Shown here: in pieces, positions 19,149 to 27,300 of the stretch
Layout of the letters: every line of letters begins with the position of its first letter
Position numbering within the stretch: the first letter of the stretch is position 1
DNA from: Faecalibacterium gallinarum
GTDB lineage: Bacteria; Bacillota; Clostridia; Oscillospirales; Ruminococcaceae
NCBI RefSeq assembly: GCF_022180365.1
Contig: NZ_BQKV01000036.1
Location: 1 to 59,121, forward strand
Reading direction: 5' to 3'
Length of the DNA stretch: 59,121 nucleotides
Translations under genes and position numbers: made by a program
The notes under the pieces: model-generated
What the model was told of the DNA's origin: nothing
Seen by the model: the letters and a program-made list of their open reading frames with translations, nothing else
The model's database searches: none

Positions 19149-19833
19149 AACGGTATCCCTTTCCCCACACGGTAACAATATGTTTTGGATTTTGGGGGTC
19201 ATCCTCCAGCTTTACGCGCAGTTTGCGGATATGTACCATCACCGTCCCGTTGGAGGTATAGAGATATGGTTCATTCCAGATACTCTCATATAAATTCTGG
19301 GCGGAGAAAATCCGTCCCGGATGGCTGGCCAGAAGGAGCAGCACCCGGTATTCCAGCTCGGTCAGATCTACTGGTTTGCCGTATTTTTCCACCTCGTTGA
19401 ACTGACGATTGATTCGGAACGGCCCCTGGGTCAGCCAGTCGTCCTCGGGATCCTGTTTTCCCTGATAGATCCGGTATCGGCGCAGCAGGCTCTGGACCCG
19501 GGCCGTCAGTTCTGCATGGGAAAAAGGCTTGACCAGATAATCATCCGCCCCCACCCGCAGCCCCAGTGAGATATCTCCATCCTGACTTTTTGCAGTCAAA
19601 AAGAGAATCGGCACATTGCTGGTCTGCCGAATTTTTTCGCAAACCCGGATACCGGACATGCCCGGCATCATGATATCCAGGATCACCAGATCCACGGCAT
19701 CGTCCATCCGTTCCAGAGCTTCTTCTCCGCTCTGTGCCAGAACTACCTGATACCCCTCGCTCACAAGCAGAATCTGTAGCACCTCCCGGATATCCGCATT
19801 GTCATCCACTACTAAAATTTTATATTGCGCCAT
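19141..19833 (-). CDS. OmpR-family response regulator
   Basis: A 230-residue two-domain regulator. The receiver domain has acidic pair D10/D11, phospho-acceptor D53 (LVILDIMMPG), T80 and K102 (LVKPFSH), all intact. The C-terminal winged helix ends in the usual VWGKGYRFV. It is the first gene of a leftward pair with a histidine kinase and starts 190 bp from the divergent flavin reductase. Direct repeats TTAAGAA/TTGTTAAG in that gap are likely its binding sites. SD AAGGAG precedes the ATG. Confidence 0.93.
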   Translation of the reverse strand: MAQYKILVVDDNADIREVLQILLVSEGYQVVLAQSGEEALERMDDAVDLVILDIMMPGMSGIRVCEKIRQTSNVPILFLTAKSQDGDISLGLRVGADDYLVKPFSHAELTARVQSLLRRYRIYQGKQDPEDDWLTQGPFRINRQFNEVEKYGKPVDLTELEYRVLLLLASHPGRIFSAQNLYESIWNEPYLYTSNGTVMVHIRKLRVKLEDDPQNPKHIVTVWGKGYRFV

Positions 19834-19913
19834 CCGTAGTTTCTCCTTCTCTTGATTAATCCCTTTTTATTTTACAGTATACCGCAACCTGAGGAACACG
19901 GCTATGCAAAAAA

Positions 19914-19967
19914 TTAAGAATTGTTAAGAACCCCGTCCCTCATTTGTTAAGGTTTTATCGTTATAAT
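19914..19967 (+). promoter_or_regulatory. Candidate activator-dependent promoter of reductase
   Basis: TATAAT at 19962-19967 has no recognisable -35 at the usual distance. Just upstream, TTAAGAA occurs at 19914 and again at 19924, ten bases apart (one helical turn), and TTGTTAAG at 19921 recurs at 19944. Direct repeats at this position fit OmpR-type activator sites. A leftward TATACT at 19876-19881 could serve the regulator gene. Predicted regulator: the OmpR-type protein encoded next door. Confidence 0.6.
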
Positions 19968-20023
19968 TAAAACAAACTTGGGCTAAGCCCACACAGAACC
20001 AGAAGAAAGATGGAGGAACAAAC

Positions 20024-22228
20024 ATGAACCATATTTCTCGCCGCAGCTTCCTGCGTGCCGCAACTACCGGCGCTCTGGGTGCCGCTGCTGCCGGTGCGCT
20101 GGCAGCATGCTCCAATACAGCCACTTCGACTGCCGCATCCTCTGCCGCCGCAGTTTACACCCCGGGCACCTATACTGCTACTGCTAAAGGCATGAATGAT
20201 GTAACCGTTACCATGACCTTCAGCGAGACCGCCATCACCGAAGTCAAAGTGGATACCGCAAACGAAACATTGGACCTCGCCGTCAACTCGGCAGAAGATT
20301 TTCAGACTATGCTGATGGAAGCACAGAACGCTGAAATCGACGGTGTGTCCGGTGCAACCGTCACCTCCAATGCGGTTAAGGAAGCTGCCGCAAGCTGCAT
20401 CGAGCAGGCCATGGGTCTGACCAGCGAGACTGACGATGCTACCACCTATGGGGATGACCCCCGCGGTGCTGCCCGCGCTGCCGCAAAAGCTGACGGCCGT
20501 GTTTTTGGTTACTCCGGCCCTGGCGACTGGCTGGGCGAGGCACCTGTTTTCGACAATATTGACAGCGAAGTGGATTGTGATGTCTGCGTGGTCGGTCTGG
20601 GCCATGCCGGCGTAGCTGCCGTTCTGGGCGCTGCTGAAAAGGGTGCCAAGGTTGTGGGTATTGAATCGCAGAGCAAAGATACCTTTGCCTGGTACGGTGA
20701 GGACATCGGTGCATGGAACAGCAAATTCGCGCAGGATGTCGGCATCCCTGCCTGGGATCTGGGCCAGGTCTGCGATGAGTTTGTTACCCGCAGCGGTGGA
20801 CGCGCCGACCCCGGCATTGTCAACCTGTATGTTCAGCACAGCGGTGAGGTTCTGGACCATATGCTGGAAGTCTGCAAGGAGATGGGCGTAGATGAACGTG
20901 TTTACACCTACGACAACACCGAGGACGGTTGGACCATCATCCACCTGAATGCCGACTATGACAAGATTGCCGCAGGCAACAATATTTACGACTGCCTCGA
21001 TTTGACCAATTATCCCCGCAAGCCGGGCACCCGTACCTGGCCCGCAACCATCCAGTTTATGGGCCCTTACAGTGCAGAGCCGGTTGATGGCGTAGCCGCC
21101 AACAGCGTGCTGAAGTACGTCCAGCAGGCGCAGCTGGACAAGGCTGTGCAGGACTACGGCGCTGAGCTGTATTACGGCACTGCCGCGCAGGTTCTGGTTC
21201 AGAACGAAAACGGCGACGTTGTGGGCGTCATCGCCAAGGATGCCGACGGCAAGATCATCAAGTACAACACCACCATGGGCGTTGTGATGTGCGGTGGCGA
21301 CTACGCCGGCAATGCCGAGATGTGCTGGGCTCTGATGAACGAGTACATGGAGCGCAACGAGCGCGAAGGCGGCCTGAAGAAAGATTTCTTCTCCTTTATG
21401 GGCGGCCGGGACGGCTCTTCTCTCAAAATGATGTGCTGGGCCGGCGGCATGATCGAACCCGCTCCCCGCGGCACCATGATTCTGGGCGGCGGCATCAACT
21501 CCACCCCCTGGGGCGCCAACAGTATGCTGTGGCTCAACAGCGACTGCAAGCGTTTTTGCAACGAAGGCAACGTGACCGGTGCTTCCACCGCAACCGCCCG
21601 CCAGAAGAACGCTACCGGCTGGCTGGTCACCGACAAGAATTTCATGAAGAGCGTCTGCGCCTGCGGCATCGAACACTCCGGCCCCAATGCAGGCCGTCCC
21701 CAGTACTATCAGGATCTGATGGATGATATGGAGGCTCTGCCCTGCTCCAGCGAGCCGCAGCAGATCCGCAGCTGCTTTGTTGCAGAGCGTATGTTCAGCA
21801 ACATCTACAAGTGTGATACGCTGGAGGAGCTGGCCAAGGCAATGGGTGTGCCCGATGACAAGATGGACACCTTCATGGCCAGCATCGAGGAATACAATGC
21901 CATGTGCGACGCTGGCAACGATCCTCAGTTCGGCAAGGATCCCAGCGCCCTGATCCCCATCCGGGAGGCTCCCTTCTATGGCTGCGCACAGACTCTGGGC
22001 AACCGGAGCGCCAGCCCCAGCATGGTTACCATGAACGGCATGATGACCGATCTGAATCTGAACGTTCTGGATGTGGACTATAATCCCATCAAGGGCCTGT
22101 ACGCCGCCGGCAACAGCCTGGGCGGCCGGTACGGCACCGGTTACTCCACCCCCTGCGCGGGCAACTCCATCGGTTTTGCTGTTACCCATGGCCGTCTGGC
22201 TGGTCAGTTCTGTGTGGACAACGCATAA
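20024..22228 (+). CDS. Secreted FMN-binding, FAD-dependent reductase (fumarate reductase-like)
   Basis: A 734-residue exported flavoprotein. The signal has a twin-arginine motif (SRRSFLRAA, residues 5-13) and a lipobox LAAC at 26-29, so a lipid-anchored extracellular protein is likely. An FMN-binding domain (about 45-130) carries the flavinylation motif DGVSGAT (106-112), with Thr112 the expected covalent FMN site, requiring an ApbE. The rest is a FAD-binding_2 reductase domain with GLGHAG at 191-196. Such proteins reduce extracellular acceptors such as fumarate, urocanate or other enoates in gut anaerobes; the substrate here is unknown. SD GGAGG precedes the ATG. Controlled probably by the divergent two-component system. 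Confidence 0.92.
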   Translation: MNHISRRSFLRAATTGALGAAAAGALAACSNTATSTAASSAAAVYTPGTYTATAKGMNDVTVTMTFSETAITEVKVDTANETLDLAVNSAEDFQTMLMEAQNAEIDGVSGATVTSNAVKEAAASCIEQAMGLTSETDDATTYGDDPRGAARAAAKADGRVFGYSGPGDWLGEAPVFDNIDSEVDCDVCVVGLGHAGVAAVLGAAEKGAKVVGIESQSKDTFAWYGEDIGAWNSKFAQDVGIPAWDLGQVCDEFVTRSGGRADPGIVNLYVQHSGEVLDHMLEVCKEMGVDERVYTYDNTEDGWTIIHLNADYDKIAAGNNIYDCLDLTNYPRKPGTRTWPATIQFMGPYSAEPVDGVAANSVLKYVQQAQLDKAVQDYGAELYYGTAAQVLVQNENGDVVGVIAKDADGKIIKYNTTMGVVMCGGDYAGNAEMCWALMNEYMERNEREGGLKKDFFSFMGGRDGSSLKMMCWAGGMIEPAPRGTMILGGGINSTPWGANSMLWLNSDCKRFCNEGNVTGASTATARQKNATGWLVTDKNFMKSVCACGIEHSGPNAGRPQYYQDLMDDMEALPCSSEPQQIRSCFVAERMFSNIYKCDTLEELAKAMGVPDDKMDTFMASIEEYNAMCDAGNDPQFGKDPSALIPIREAPFYGCAQTLGNRSASPSMVTMNGMMTDLNLNVLDVDYNPIKGLYAAGNSLGGRYGTGYSTPCAGNSIGFAVTHGRLAGQFCVDNA

Positions 22229-22270
22229 GACAGCTTGATTTTTCCCCAATAACAGGGATAAAATAAAAAG

Positions 22271-22301
22271 AGGGGCATCCCATGCGGATGTCCCTTTCTT
22301 T
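22271..22301 (+). terminator. Intrinsic terminator of reductase gene
   Basis: A 10-bp stem (AGGGGCATCC / GGATGTCCCT, one G-T pair) with loop CATGC is followed by TTCTTT, 43 nt past the reductase stop. Confidence 0.8.
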
Positions 22302-22344
22302 GGTATGATTTCAATGGCTGCCCAGTGCAGCAACGGAGGCACAA

Positions 22345-23613
22345 ATGGAAAGCAACAAGCTTTTAAATGATCTTTTTCTGACCATGCGAAACGACTATGC
22401 GGGATGGACGGCAAAACAGGCCCGGCATAATCCCTCCCCTTTTGTCACCATGCTGGGGCAGGCCTATTACGATCGCCGGATGTCCTCCCTGCTGGTACTT
22501 CAGGCAGTCAACCAGTACTGTGCCGGTATGCGGGACCGAAACCTATCCTTTGCCCTTGCCGAGAGTGAGAGTTATCATCCCTTCAGCCGTGGTTTTACGG
22601 TTCGCCGCAGCCTGGAAGGGATGTTTGTTGATGGCGTCACCCAAGAGCTGCGGCTCCAGCCCGGCGATCAAGTTTTGGCCATCAACCGGACCGCTCCGGA
22701 ACGAATCGTCAAAAATCTGCCCAATCCGCTCTTGGGATCAGATGAACCCGAGCGGGAACAGTGGAACGGCTATCTCAAGATGGCAAAGCATCTGACCGTA
22801 CGCCATTCAGACGGCCAGGAGGAAACATTGGAGCTGGCAGCCTATCCCCTGGACCGTCCCGCAGCGGGGTTTGTACAGCTTCTTCCGGGAGGCACCGTTC
22901 TGCTGAATCCCGGCTGTCTGGATGACCCGGATGCTGTCCAGCGGCTGATAGACAAAAACCGCCAGCTACTGGACGGCTGCCCCCGTCTGATTCTGGATTT
23001 ACGCCGGAATCCCGGCGGCTGCGAGGAGGCGCTACTGCCCCTGCTGCCTTATTTAGCCCATAGGGATGCCACCATCGGAGAGCTATTTGGGGACCGGCGA
23101 ATCCGGACCAACTATACCAAAATGAATTGCAGCCGGATGATCCACACCCTCCGTCCCTATCTAACCGCAGCCGATTCAGAAGTGCAAGCGATGGCCCGGG
23201 AATTGATAGCCCACTATACCGCCATGAGCGGACAGGGCTGGGTGGAAGAAACCGAGGAGCTTTGTGCCCCAGCGCAGACCATGATTCCCCGCCGCGGGCC
23301 GGAGGAAGTCATCCTGCTGACCGATACCTGGTGTGAAAAAGAAGCAGAGCTTCTGGTCCAAATTGCTCACAAGGAAGGCCGTGCCTTTCTTCTGGGACGT
23401 CCCACTATGGGCACACTGGATTATCGAACCCCTGTACAAGTCCGATACGACGAATTCACCTTTACTTATCCGATGAGCCGCACCATGGCTTCTTGTGAAG
23501 GACATGGTGTAGATGAAATCGGCATCTCACCTGATGATTTGGTTCCCTGGACCAGTCTGGAGTGTACACAAGATCTTCTGCTAGTGCGAGCCATGCAACA
23601 TTCGTTTTCATAA
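22345..23613 (+). CDS. S41 (C-terminal processing) peptidase-like protein
   Basis: A 422-residue protein with the S41/tail-specific protease layout: an N-terminal helical part, a PDZ-like segment (LRLQPGDQVLAINRTAP, 102-118), then LILDLRRNPGG (215-225), a strong S41 signature. The segment that normally carries the nucleophile in an SxSxE-type motif reads TDTWCEKEAE (326-335); Lys332 stands where Ser is expected and Cys330 is close by. It may be catalytically inactive or use an altered centre. No signal peptide is evident. SD GGAGG precedes the ATG, after a terminator, so a separate promoter is likely. Role next to the secreted reductase is unknown. Confidence 0.75.
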   Translation: MESNKLLNDLFLTMRNDYAGWTAKQARHNPSPFVTMLGQAYYDRRMSSLLVLQAVNQYCAGMRDRNLSFALAESESYHPFSRGFTVRRSLEGMFVDGVTQELRLQPGDQVLAINRTAPERIVKNLPNPLLGSDEPEREQWNGYLKMAKHLTVRHSDGQEETLELAAYPLDRPAAGFVQLLPGGTVLLNPGCLDDPDAVQRLIDKNRQLLDGCPRLILDLRRNPGGCEEALLPLLPYLAHRDATIGELFGDRRIRTNYTKMNCSRMIHTLRPYLTAADSEVQAMARELIAHYTAMSGQGWVEETEELCAPAQTMIPRRGPEEVILLTDTWCEKEAELLVQIAHKEGRAFLLGRPTMGTLDYRTPVQVRYDEFTFTYPMSRTMASCEGHGVDEIGISPDDLVPWTSLECTQDLLLVRAMQHSFS

Positions 23614-23717
23614 CTATGCTCATTCCAAGGGTGCGACCATTGTCTATGATAGACGTAATACCGTTTAAGAGGCTATAAATCAGCAGCATCGAGGCCTTTA
23701 AACAAAAGCAGAAAAGA

Positions 23718-23751
23718 AAAGTGGAGTTTTCCATCTGTCAGGCTCCACTTT
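23718..23751. terminator. Intrinsic terminator
   Basis: Perfect 9-bp stem AAAGTGGAG / CTCCACTTT with a 16-nt loop and T-rich flanks on both strands, about 105 nt after the S41-like gene. Confidence 0.65.
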
Positions 23752-23813
23752 CTATTGAGTATTTACATATAGTTAAATACAAACCGGAGAGTATTCCCCC
23801 CTTGGCGCTATCC

Positions 23814-23957
23814 CCCGCATAATCCCCCGCCCTCTCTCATAATTTTTAAAAACGGGAGTAGGGAGGAATCTTTATGAAAGGCGATCCGGAGCAGCGGGCC
23901 ATCCTGCTGGGGGAGTACATTGCGGAGCACGGGGCCACGGTGCGAGCGGCGGCAGCG
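23814..23957. repeat. 144-bp direct repeat, right copy
   Basis: Identical to 17454-17597. Here the repeat runs into an intact spoIIID, so this is likely the original location of the 3' part of the gene. The repeat includes the upstream region and SD (GGGAGG). Confidence 0.95.
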
Positions 23958-24131
23958 GCGTTTGGGTATAGTAAATCGACGGTACACAAGGATGTATCCA
24001 CCCGGCTTCGATCTTTGAGCCCCGCCTTGTATGCCGAGGTTAAAGCAGTCCTGGCCAAAAACAAAGCCGAACGACATCTGCGGGGCGGGGCCGCCACACG
24101 GGAAAAGTATAGTCATCCACCCCCTATTTGA
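23874..24131 (+). CDS. spoIIID: SpoIIID-family sporulation regulator
   Basis: An 85-residue DNA-binding protein. The helix-turn-helix (ATVRAAAAAFGYSKSTVHKD, residues 21-40) and the C-terminal basic motif RHLRGGAATREKY are hallmarks of SpoIIID, the mother-cell regulator that works with sigma-E in spore formers. Length is close to the family's usual 80-95. SD GGGAGG lies 7-8 nt before the ATG. The first 28 codons and the upstream region are duplicated at 17454-17597. Presence suggests a spore-forming ancestry; whether the organism still sporulates cannot be told from this window. Confidence 0.93.
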   Translation: MKGDPEQRAILLGEYIAEHGATVRAAAAAFGYSKSTVHKDVSTRLRSLSPALYAEVKAVLAKNKAERHLRGGAATREKYSHPPPI

Positions 24132-24147
24132 AATCCGTTCGATCCTC

Positions 24148-24184
24148 AGCGGTGCATCCCTTCACAAGGGGGCACCGCTTTTTT
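24148..24184 (+). terminator. Terminator of spoIIID
   Basis: Stem AGCGGTGC / GCACCGCT with an inner CCC/GGG pairing and a tail of six T residues, starting 17 nt past the stop codon. Confidence 0.88.
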
Positions 24185-24285
24185 GCGGGATGCAGCAGGC
24201 TGCCGGTCGTCTTGAGCCGGGAAAGGTTTCGTGCTATACTTGCAAAAAACAGACCCTTACCAGAAACAAACAACAGGAGAAGTAT

Positions 24286-25116
24286 ATGCCCCACATTGTT
24301 GAAATCGACAGCCTATCCCTACCGGAGCTGGATGTTTATGCACGGCTGACGCAGGCCCAACTGAGAAACCGTCTCGAACCCGAAAAGGGAATTTTTATCG
24401 CTGAGAGCCCCAAGGTGATTGAGCGGGCACTGGAAGCGGGCTGTCAGCCGCTTTCTTTCCTGATGGAACGCCGCCACATTACTGATCAGGCAGCTGCACT
24501 TCTCGCCCGCTGCGATCCGGAGATCTCCGTCTACACCGGCGAGAGCAGCCTGCTGGAAGAGCTGACCGGATTCCAGCTCACCCGTGGGGTGCTCTGCGCC
24601 ATGCGCCGCCCCCATCTGCCTTCCTTTGAGTCCCTTTGTGCCGGGGCCCGCCGGGTCGCTGTGCTGGAAAACATTGTGGACTCCACCAATGTGGGCGCCA
24701 TCTTCCGCTCGGCTGCCGCGCTTCATGTGGACGCCGTGCTGGTAACCCCTTCTTGCTGTGACCCGCTCTGCCGCCGGGCTATCCGGGTAAGCATGGGCAC
24801 GGTCTTTCAGGTTCCCTGGACCACCATCGGCCAAAAAGCCGCCGACTGGCCCCAGCCCGGCCTGGCCTGGCTGAACGCCTTGGGGTTCAAAACCGCCGCC
24901 CTGGCCCTGAGTGACCGCTCGGTGTCCATCGACGACCCTCAGCTGATGGCAGAAGAAAAGCTAGCCATCATCCTCGGCACCGAAGGGGATGGCCTATCCC
25001 CCCACACCATCGCGGACTGCGATTATACCGTGAAAATCCCCATGTCTCACCAGGTGGATTCGCTGAATGTGGCGGCCGCCAGTGCAGTTGCCTTCTGGCA
25101 GCTGCGAGCCCGCTAA
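24286..25116 (+). CDS. SpoU/TrmH-family RNA 2'-O-methyltransferase
   Basis: A 276-residue SPOUT methyltransferase that transfers methyl from SAM to ribose in rRNA or tRNA. The three SpoU motifs are present: NVGAIFRSA, LGTEGDGLS and IPMSHQVDSLNVAAASAVAF, the last forming the knotted SAM site. The N-terminal 100 residues form the RNA-binding substrate domain (LTQAQLRNRLEPEKGIFIAE). The ATG at 24286 follows AGGAG; the frame is open further upstream but that part has no family similarity. Convergent with a HAD phosphatase gene. The target nucleotide cannot be assigned. Confidence 0.9.
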   Translation: MPHIVEIDSLSLPELDVYARLTQAQLRNRLEPEKGIFIAESPKVIERALEAGCQPLSFLMERRHITDQAAALLARCDPEISVYTGESSLLEELTGFQLTRGVLCAMRRPHLPSFESLCAGARRVAVLENIVDSTNVGAIFRSAAALHVDAVLVTPSCCDPLCRRAIRVSMGTVFQVPWTTIGQKAADWPQPGLAWLNALGFKTAALALSDRSVSIDDPQLMAEEKLAIILGTEGDGLSPHTIADCDYTVKIPMSHQVDSLNVAAASAVAFWQLRAR

Positions 25117-25142
25117 CCCCGCTCTTTTCGCAGCAAAAATAT

Positions 25143-25190
25143 AACCCGTGCATTTGCCCTAGAAAAGCAGATGCACGGGTTTTTATTTCT
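25143..25190. terminator. Bidirectional intrinsic terminator
   Basis: Stem AACCCGTGCAT / ATGCACGGGTT with a 17-nt loop, followed rightward by a T run and leftward by a weaker one, between two converging genes. Confidence 0.85.
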
Positions 25191-25214
25191 CTTTCAGAAG
25201 ATTTCCTGTTCCTA

Positions 25215-26060
25215 TCACACCAGACCCAGGGCCTCAAACTCCCGGGCAAGACCGTCCTCGGTGACTGCGCCGCAGATCCGGGTACAGCGGCGTTTGAGAG
25301 CGTCCGAACCATTGGCCATACAGACACTGATCCCCACTACATCGGTCATTTCCAGGTCATTTTCGCTGTCACCAAAGCCAATGGCGTCCTGGGGCGAGAC
25401 CCCCAGGTGACGGCAAATCCGCTGGATCCCGGTGCCCTTGTTGAACTTGCGGTTGATCAGCTCACCGTTGACCATTTCAGCAGAGAAACGGAGCATCTGC
25501 TGTTCACAGAAAATAAACTGGTCCTCATACAGAGCGCGCACTGGGGCGATCTGGGCCGCGCTCTCGGCTGTATAGCAGATCTTATAGATGGGTTCCCCAT
25601 GATATTCCTTCAAAGGCCGCACCATGGTACCATCCGTCCAAAACTTGCTCCAGCGTTCGGCCTCGCTGTTCATCGCTCCCTGCTGGTTTTGCTGCCGAAT
25701 CACCCGCTCCAAAACCCGGCTGGGATTGCCGTAGGAGATATCCCGCACTTCCAGCGTGTAGTCTGCGCCGCACTGCTCCAGCGCCGCGCGCAGGCCTTCA
25801 GCCTGGGATTTTTCCATGGGGCAGTCAAAGAGCAATTCATCCCCACAGACTACATAGCCTCCGGCGCTGCAAATGTACCCATCGAAGCCATACTGAAACA
25901 GAGGCTCGGCCATGTGGCGGTTGCGGCCAGTACAAAGAAAAACCTTGTGTCCCTTAGCCTGTGCCTTATGGATGGCTTTGAGGGCACTCTCCGGCGGCTC
26001 CATCTCCCCCGGCGGCAGCAGTGTTCCATCAATGTCCAGAAAAATCAACTTTGAATCCAT
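25215..26060 (-). CDS. Cof-type HAD phosphatase
   Basis: A 281-residue HAD-superfamily phosphatase of the Cof/IIB type, typically acting on sugar phosphates or flavin phosphates. Motif I is FLDIDGTLLPP with nucleophile Asp9 and Asp11; motif II is LCTGRNR; motif IV is GFGDSENDLEM. The ATG at 26060 with SD AGGAGG (8 nt) is preferred over an upstream start 12 codons earlier. Monocistronic with its own promoter. Specificity cannot be predicted. Confidence 0.92.
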   Translation of the reverse strand: MDSKLIFLDIDGTLLPPGEMEPPESALKAIHKAQAKGHKVFLCTGRNRHMAEPLFQYGFDGYICSAGGYVVCGDELLFDCPMEKSQAEGLRAALEQCGADYTLEVRDISYGNPSRVLERVIRQQNQQGAMNSEAERWSKFWTDGTMVRPLKEYHGEPIYKICYTAESAAQIAPVRALYEDQFIFCEQQMLRFSAEMVNGELINRKFNKGTGIQRICRHLGVSPQDAIGFGDSENDLEMTDVVGISVCMANGSDALKRRCTRICGAVTEDGLAREFEALGLV

Positions 26061-26140
26061 GGTTTTCCCCCTCCTGTTTCCGCTTTTTTGCAGCAAAACA
26101 TATCCGCATTTTGTTTGGTATGAAAGTTCTTTTTGATTCT

Positions 26141-26169
26141 ATTATAGGGGTTGGACGGATTTTCAACAA
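26141..26169 (-). promoter_or_regulatory. Promoter of HAD phosphatase gene
   Basis: Read leftward: TTGTTG, 17-nt spacer, TATAAT, about 80 nt before the HAD start codon. Confidence 0.75.
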
Positions 26170-26286
26170 GACATACTATTTCCGTTTTTTGCGCTGCGAA
26201 TCATCATGTTTTTATGCTTCCTGCACAAAGTGCGCACACCTGTTTTTTACATTTCGCCAAGAAAACACATCCGACTTTTGGAGGAA

Positions 26287-27180
26287 TCAGAATCCCCCCA
26301 TAGCCCGGGCCCGCAGCAGAAGCCCCACCACCAGGGCCAGCAGCATCAACAACAAAACTGCTTTGTTGACCCCTTTTTTCTGTCTCTGAGCGTGAGATTG
26401 CCGCCCCTGGTTCCCGGAACCGGAAGATTTCTTTTTGGAGTTTGTCCGGGGGGAGGTTGTCTTGGCTTTTCCATTGCGGGGAACAGATTTCGCAGAATGT
26501 GCGGGTTCCCGGCGCGGTTCTCGTTTGGCTGTACGGGATGCCCCACTGCTGCGGGGGGAGGCTTCCTCTGCGGCTCGAGCAGCCGCAGCCTGTTGGCGGG
26601 CAGCCCCTGTCTCGTACAGGTTGACCTCTGGCGGGGACTGGGTGCGCCCGCCTTTGGAGCCTGAACCCCGGCTGGCGCCGCAGCGGCTGAGATATTCCTC
26701 AGCCAGACGATAATACTTTTGCAGTTCTTTTTCGCTGAAAGCCGCCCCTGCATAGCCTTCTTCCAGCCGTTCCACCGCCTCATCAAACAGCATGGCCGCC
26801 TGAACGCCTCCGGTGCGGTCGGCCGCATGAGCCGCTTCGTTGCGGGCGGTCCGCACCGCGTTACAGGCCCGGCGGGCGGCGCTGGGATGGGCCGTGTTCC
26901 CCAAAAGATCCAGGGGATGGGCCGCATCCTTCTCGGGGTCCAGCAGCACCCGCATACAGAGGGTGGTGTCCAGCTGCTGCCAGCTGGTTTTCCGCTCTAG
27001 ATCGGGCAGGCGGTCATAATAGAGCGGGCTCTCCTGCCGGCGGACCGCCAGATGCTGGAGCAGCGAATCCACCGTATGGCTGCCTGGTTTTTGCTCCCAA
27101 TGCCACCGCAGCAGACGGCGGCTGATTTCGTCGCAGGTAGCCTTGATTTCAAACGCCACCTGTAAATATTCTTCCGGCAT
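26287..27180 (-). CDS. Tail-anchored protein with HEPN-like N-terminal domain
   Basis: A 297-residue protein of unknown function. The N-terminal 170 residues are helical and contain RNEAAH (113-118), an R-x4-H pattern like the RNase motif of HEPN domains. Residues 170-270 are a low-complexity, Lys/Arg/Ser-rich linker, strongly basic. The C-terminus (about 272-292, AVLLLMLLALVVGLLL) is a single membrane anchor. SD GGAGGAAGG precedes the ATG. It follows the zinc-ribbon gene by 120 nt and ends the RNase J-ftsH cluster. The basic linker could bind nucleic acid at the membrane. HEPN assignment is by motif only. Confidence 0.7.
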   Translation of the reverse strand: MPEEYLQVAFEIKATCDEISRRLLRWHWEQKPGSHTVDSLLQHLAVRRQESPLYYDRLPDLERKTSWQQLDTTLCMRVLLDPEKDAAHPLDLLGNTAHPSAARRACNAVRTARNEAAHAADRTGGVQAAMLFDEAVERLEEGYAGAAFSEKELQKYYRLAEEYLSRCGASRGSGSKGGRTQSPPEVNLYETGAARQQAAAARAAEEASPRSSGASRTAKREPRREPAHSAKSVPRNGKAKTTSPRTNSKKKSSGSGNQGRQSHAQRQKKGVNKAVLLLMLLALVVGLLLRARAMGGF

Positions 27181-27300
27181 GGCCTTCCTCCTCGTTTATT
27201 TTTATCCTGTGGCTGCATAAGCAATGCGGAGGAAGCGCAGCCGCTCCCCCCGCATGGTGCATTCCTCGGCAGCAGCCCAAAACAAGGGCCAGCCTACGCC

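Noticed and set aside
19967-22414. An 815-residue reading frame antisense to the flavin reductase
   Set aside because: It is a mirror of the biased codons of the reductase gene. It has no domain, starts or ends inside neighbouring genes and overlaps a clearly recognised protein.
17454-23957. The 6.4-kb module as a prophage or integrative element
   Set aside because: No integrase, recombinase, transposase or structural gene lies between the repeats; only the direct repeat itself hints at insertion.
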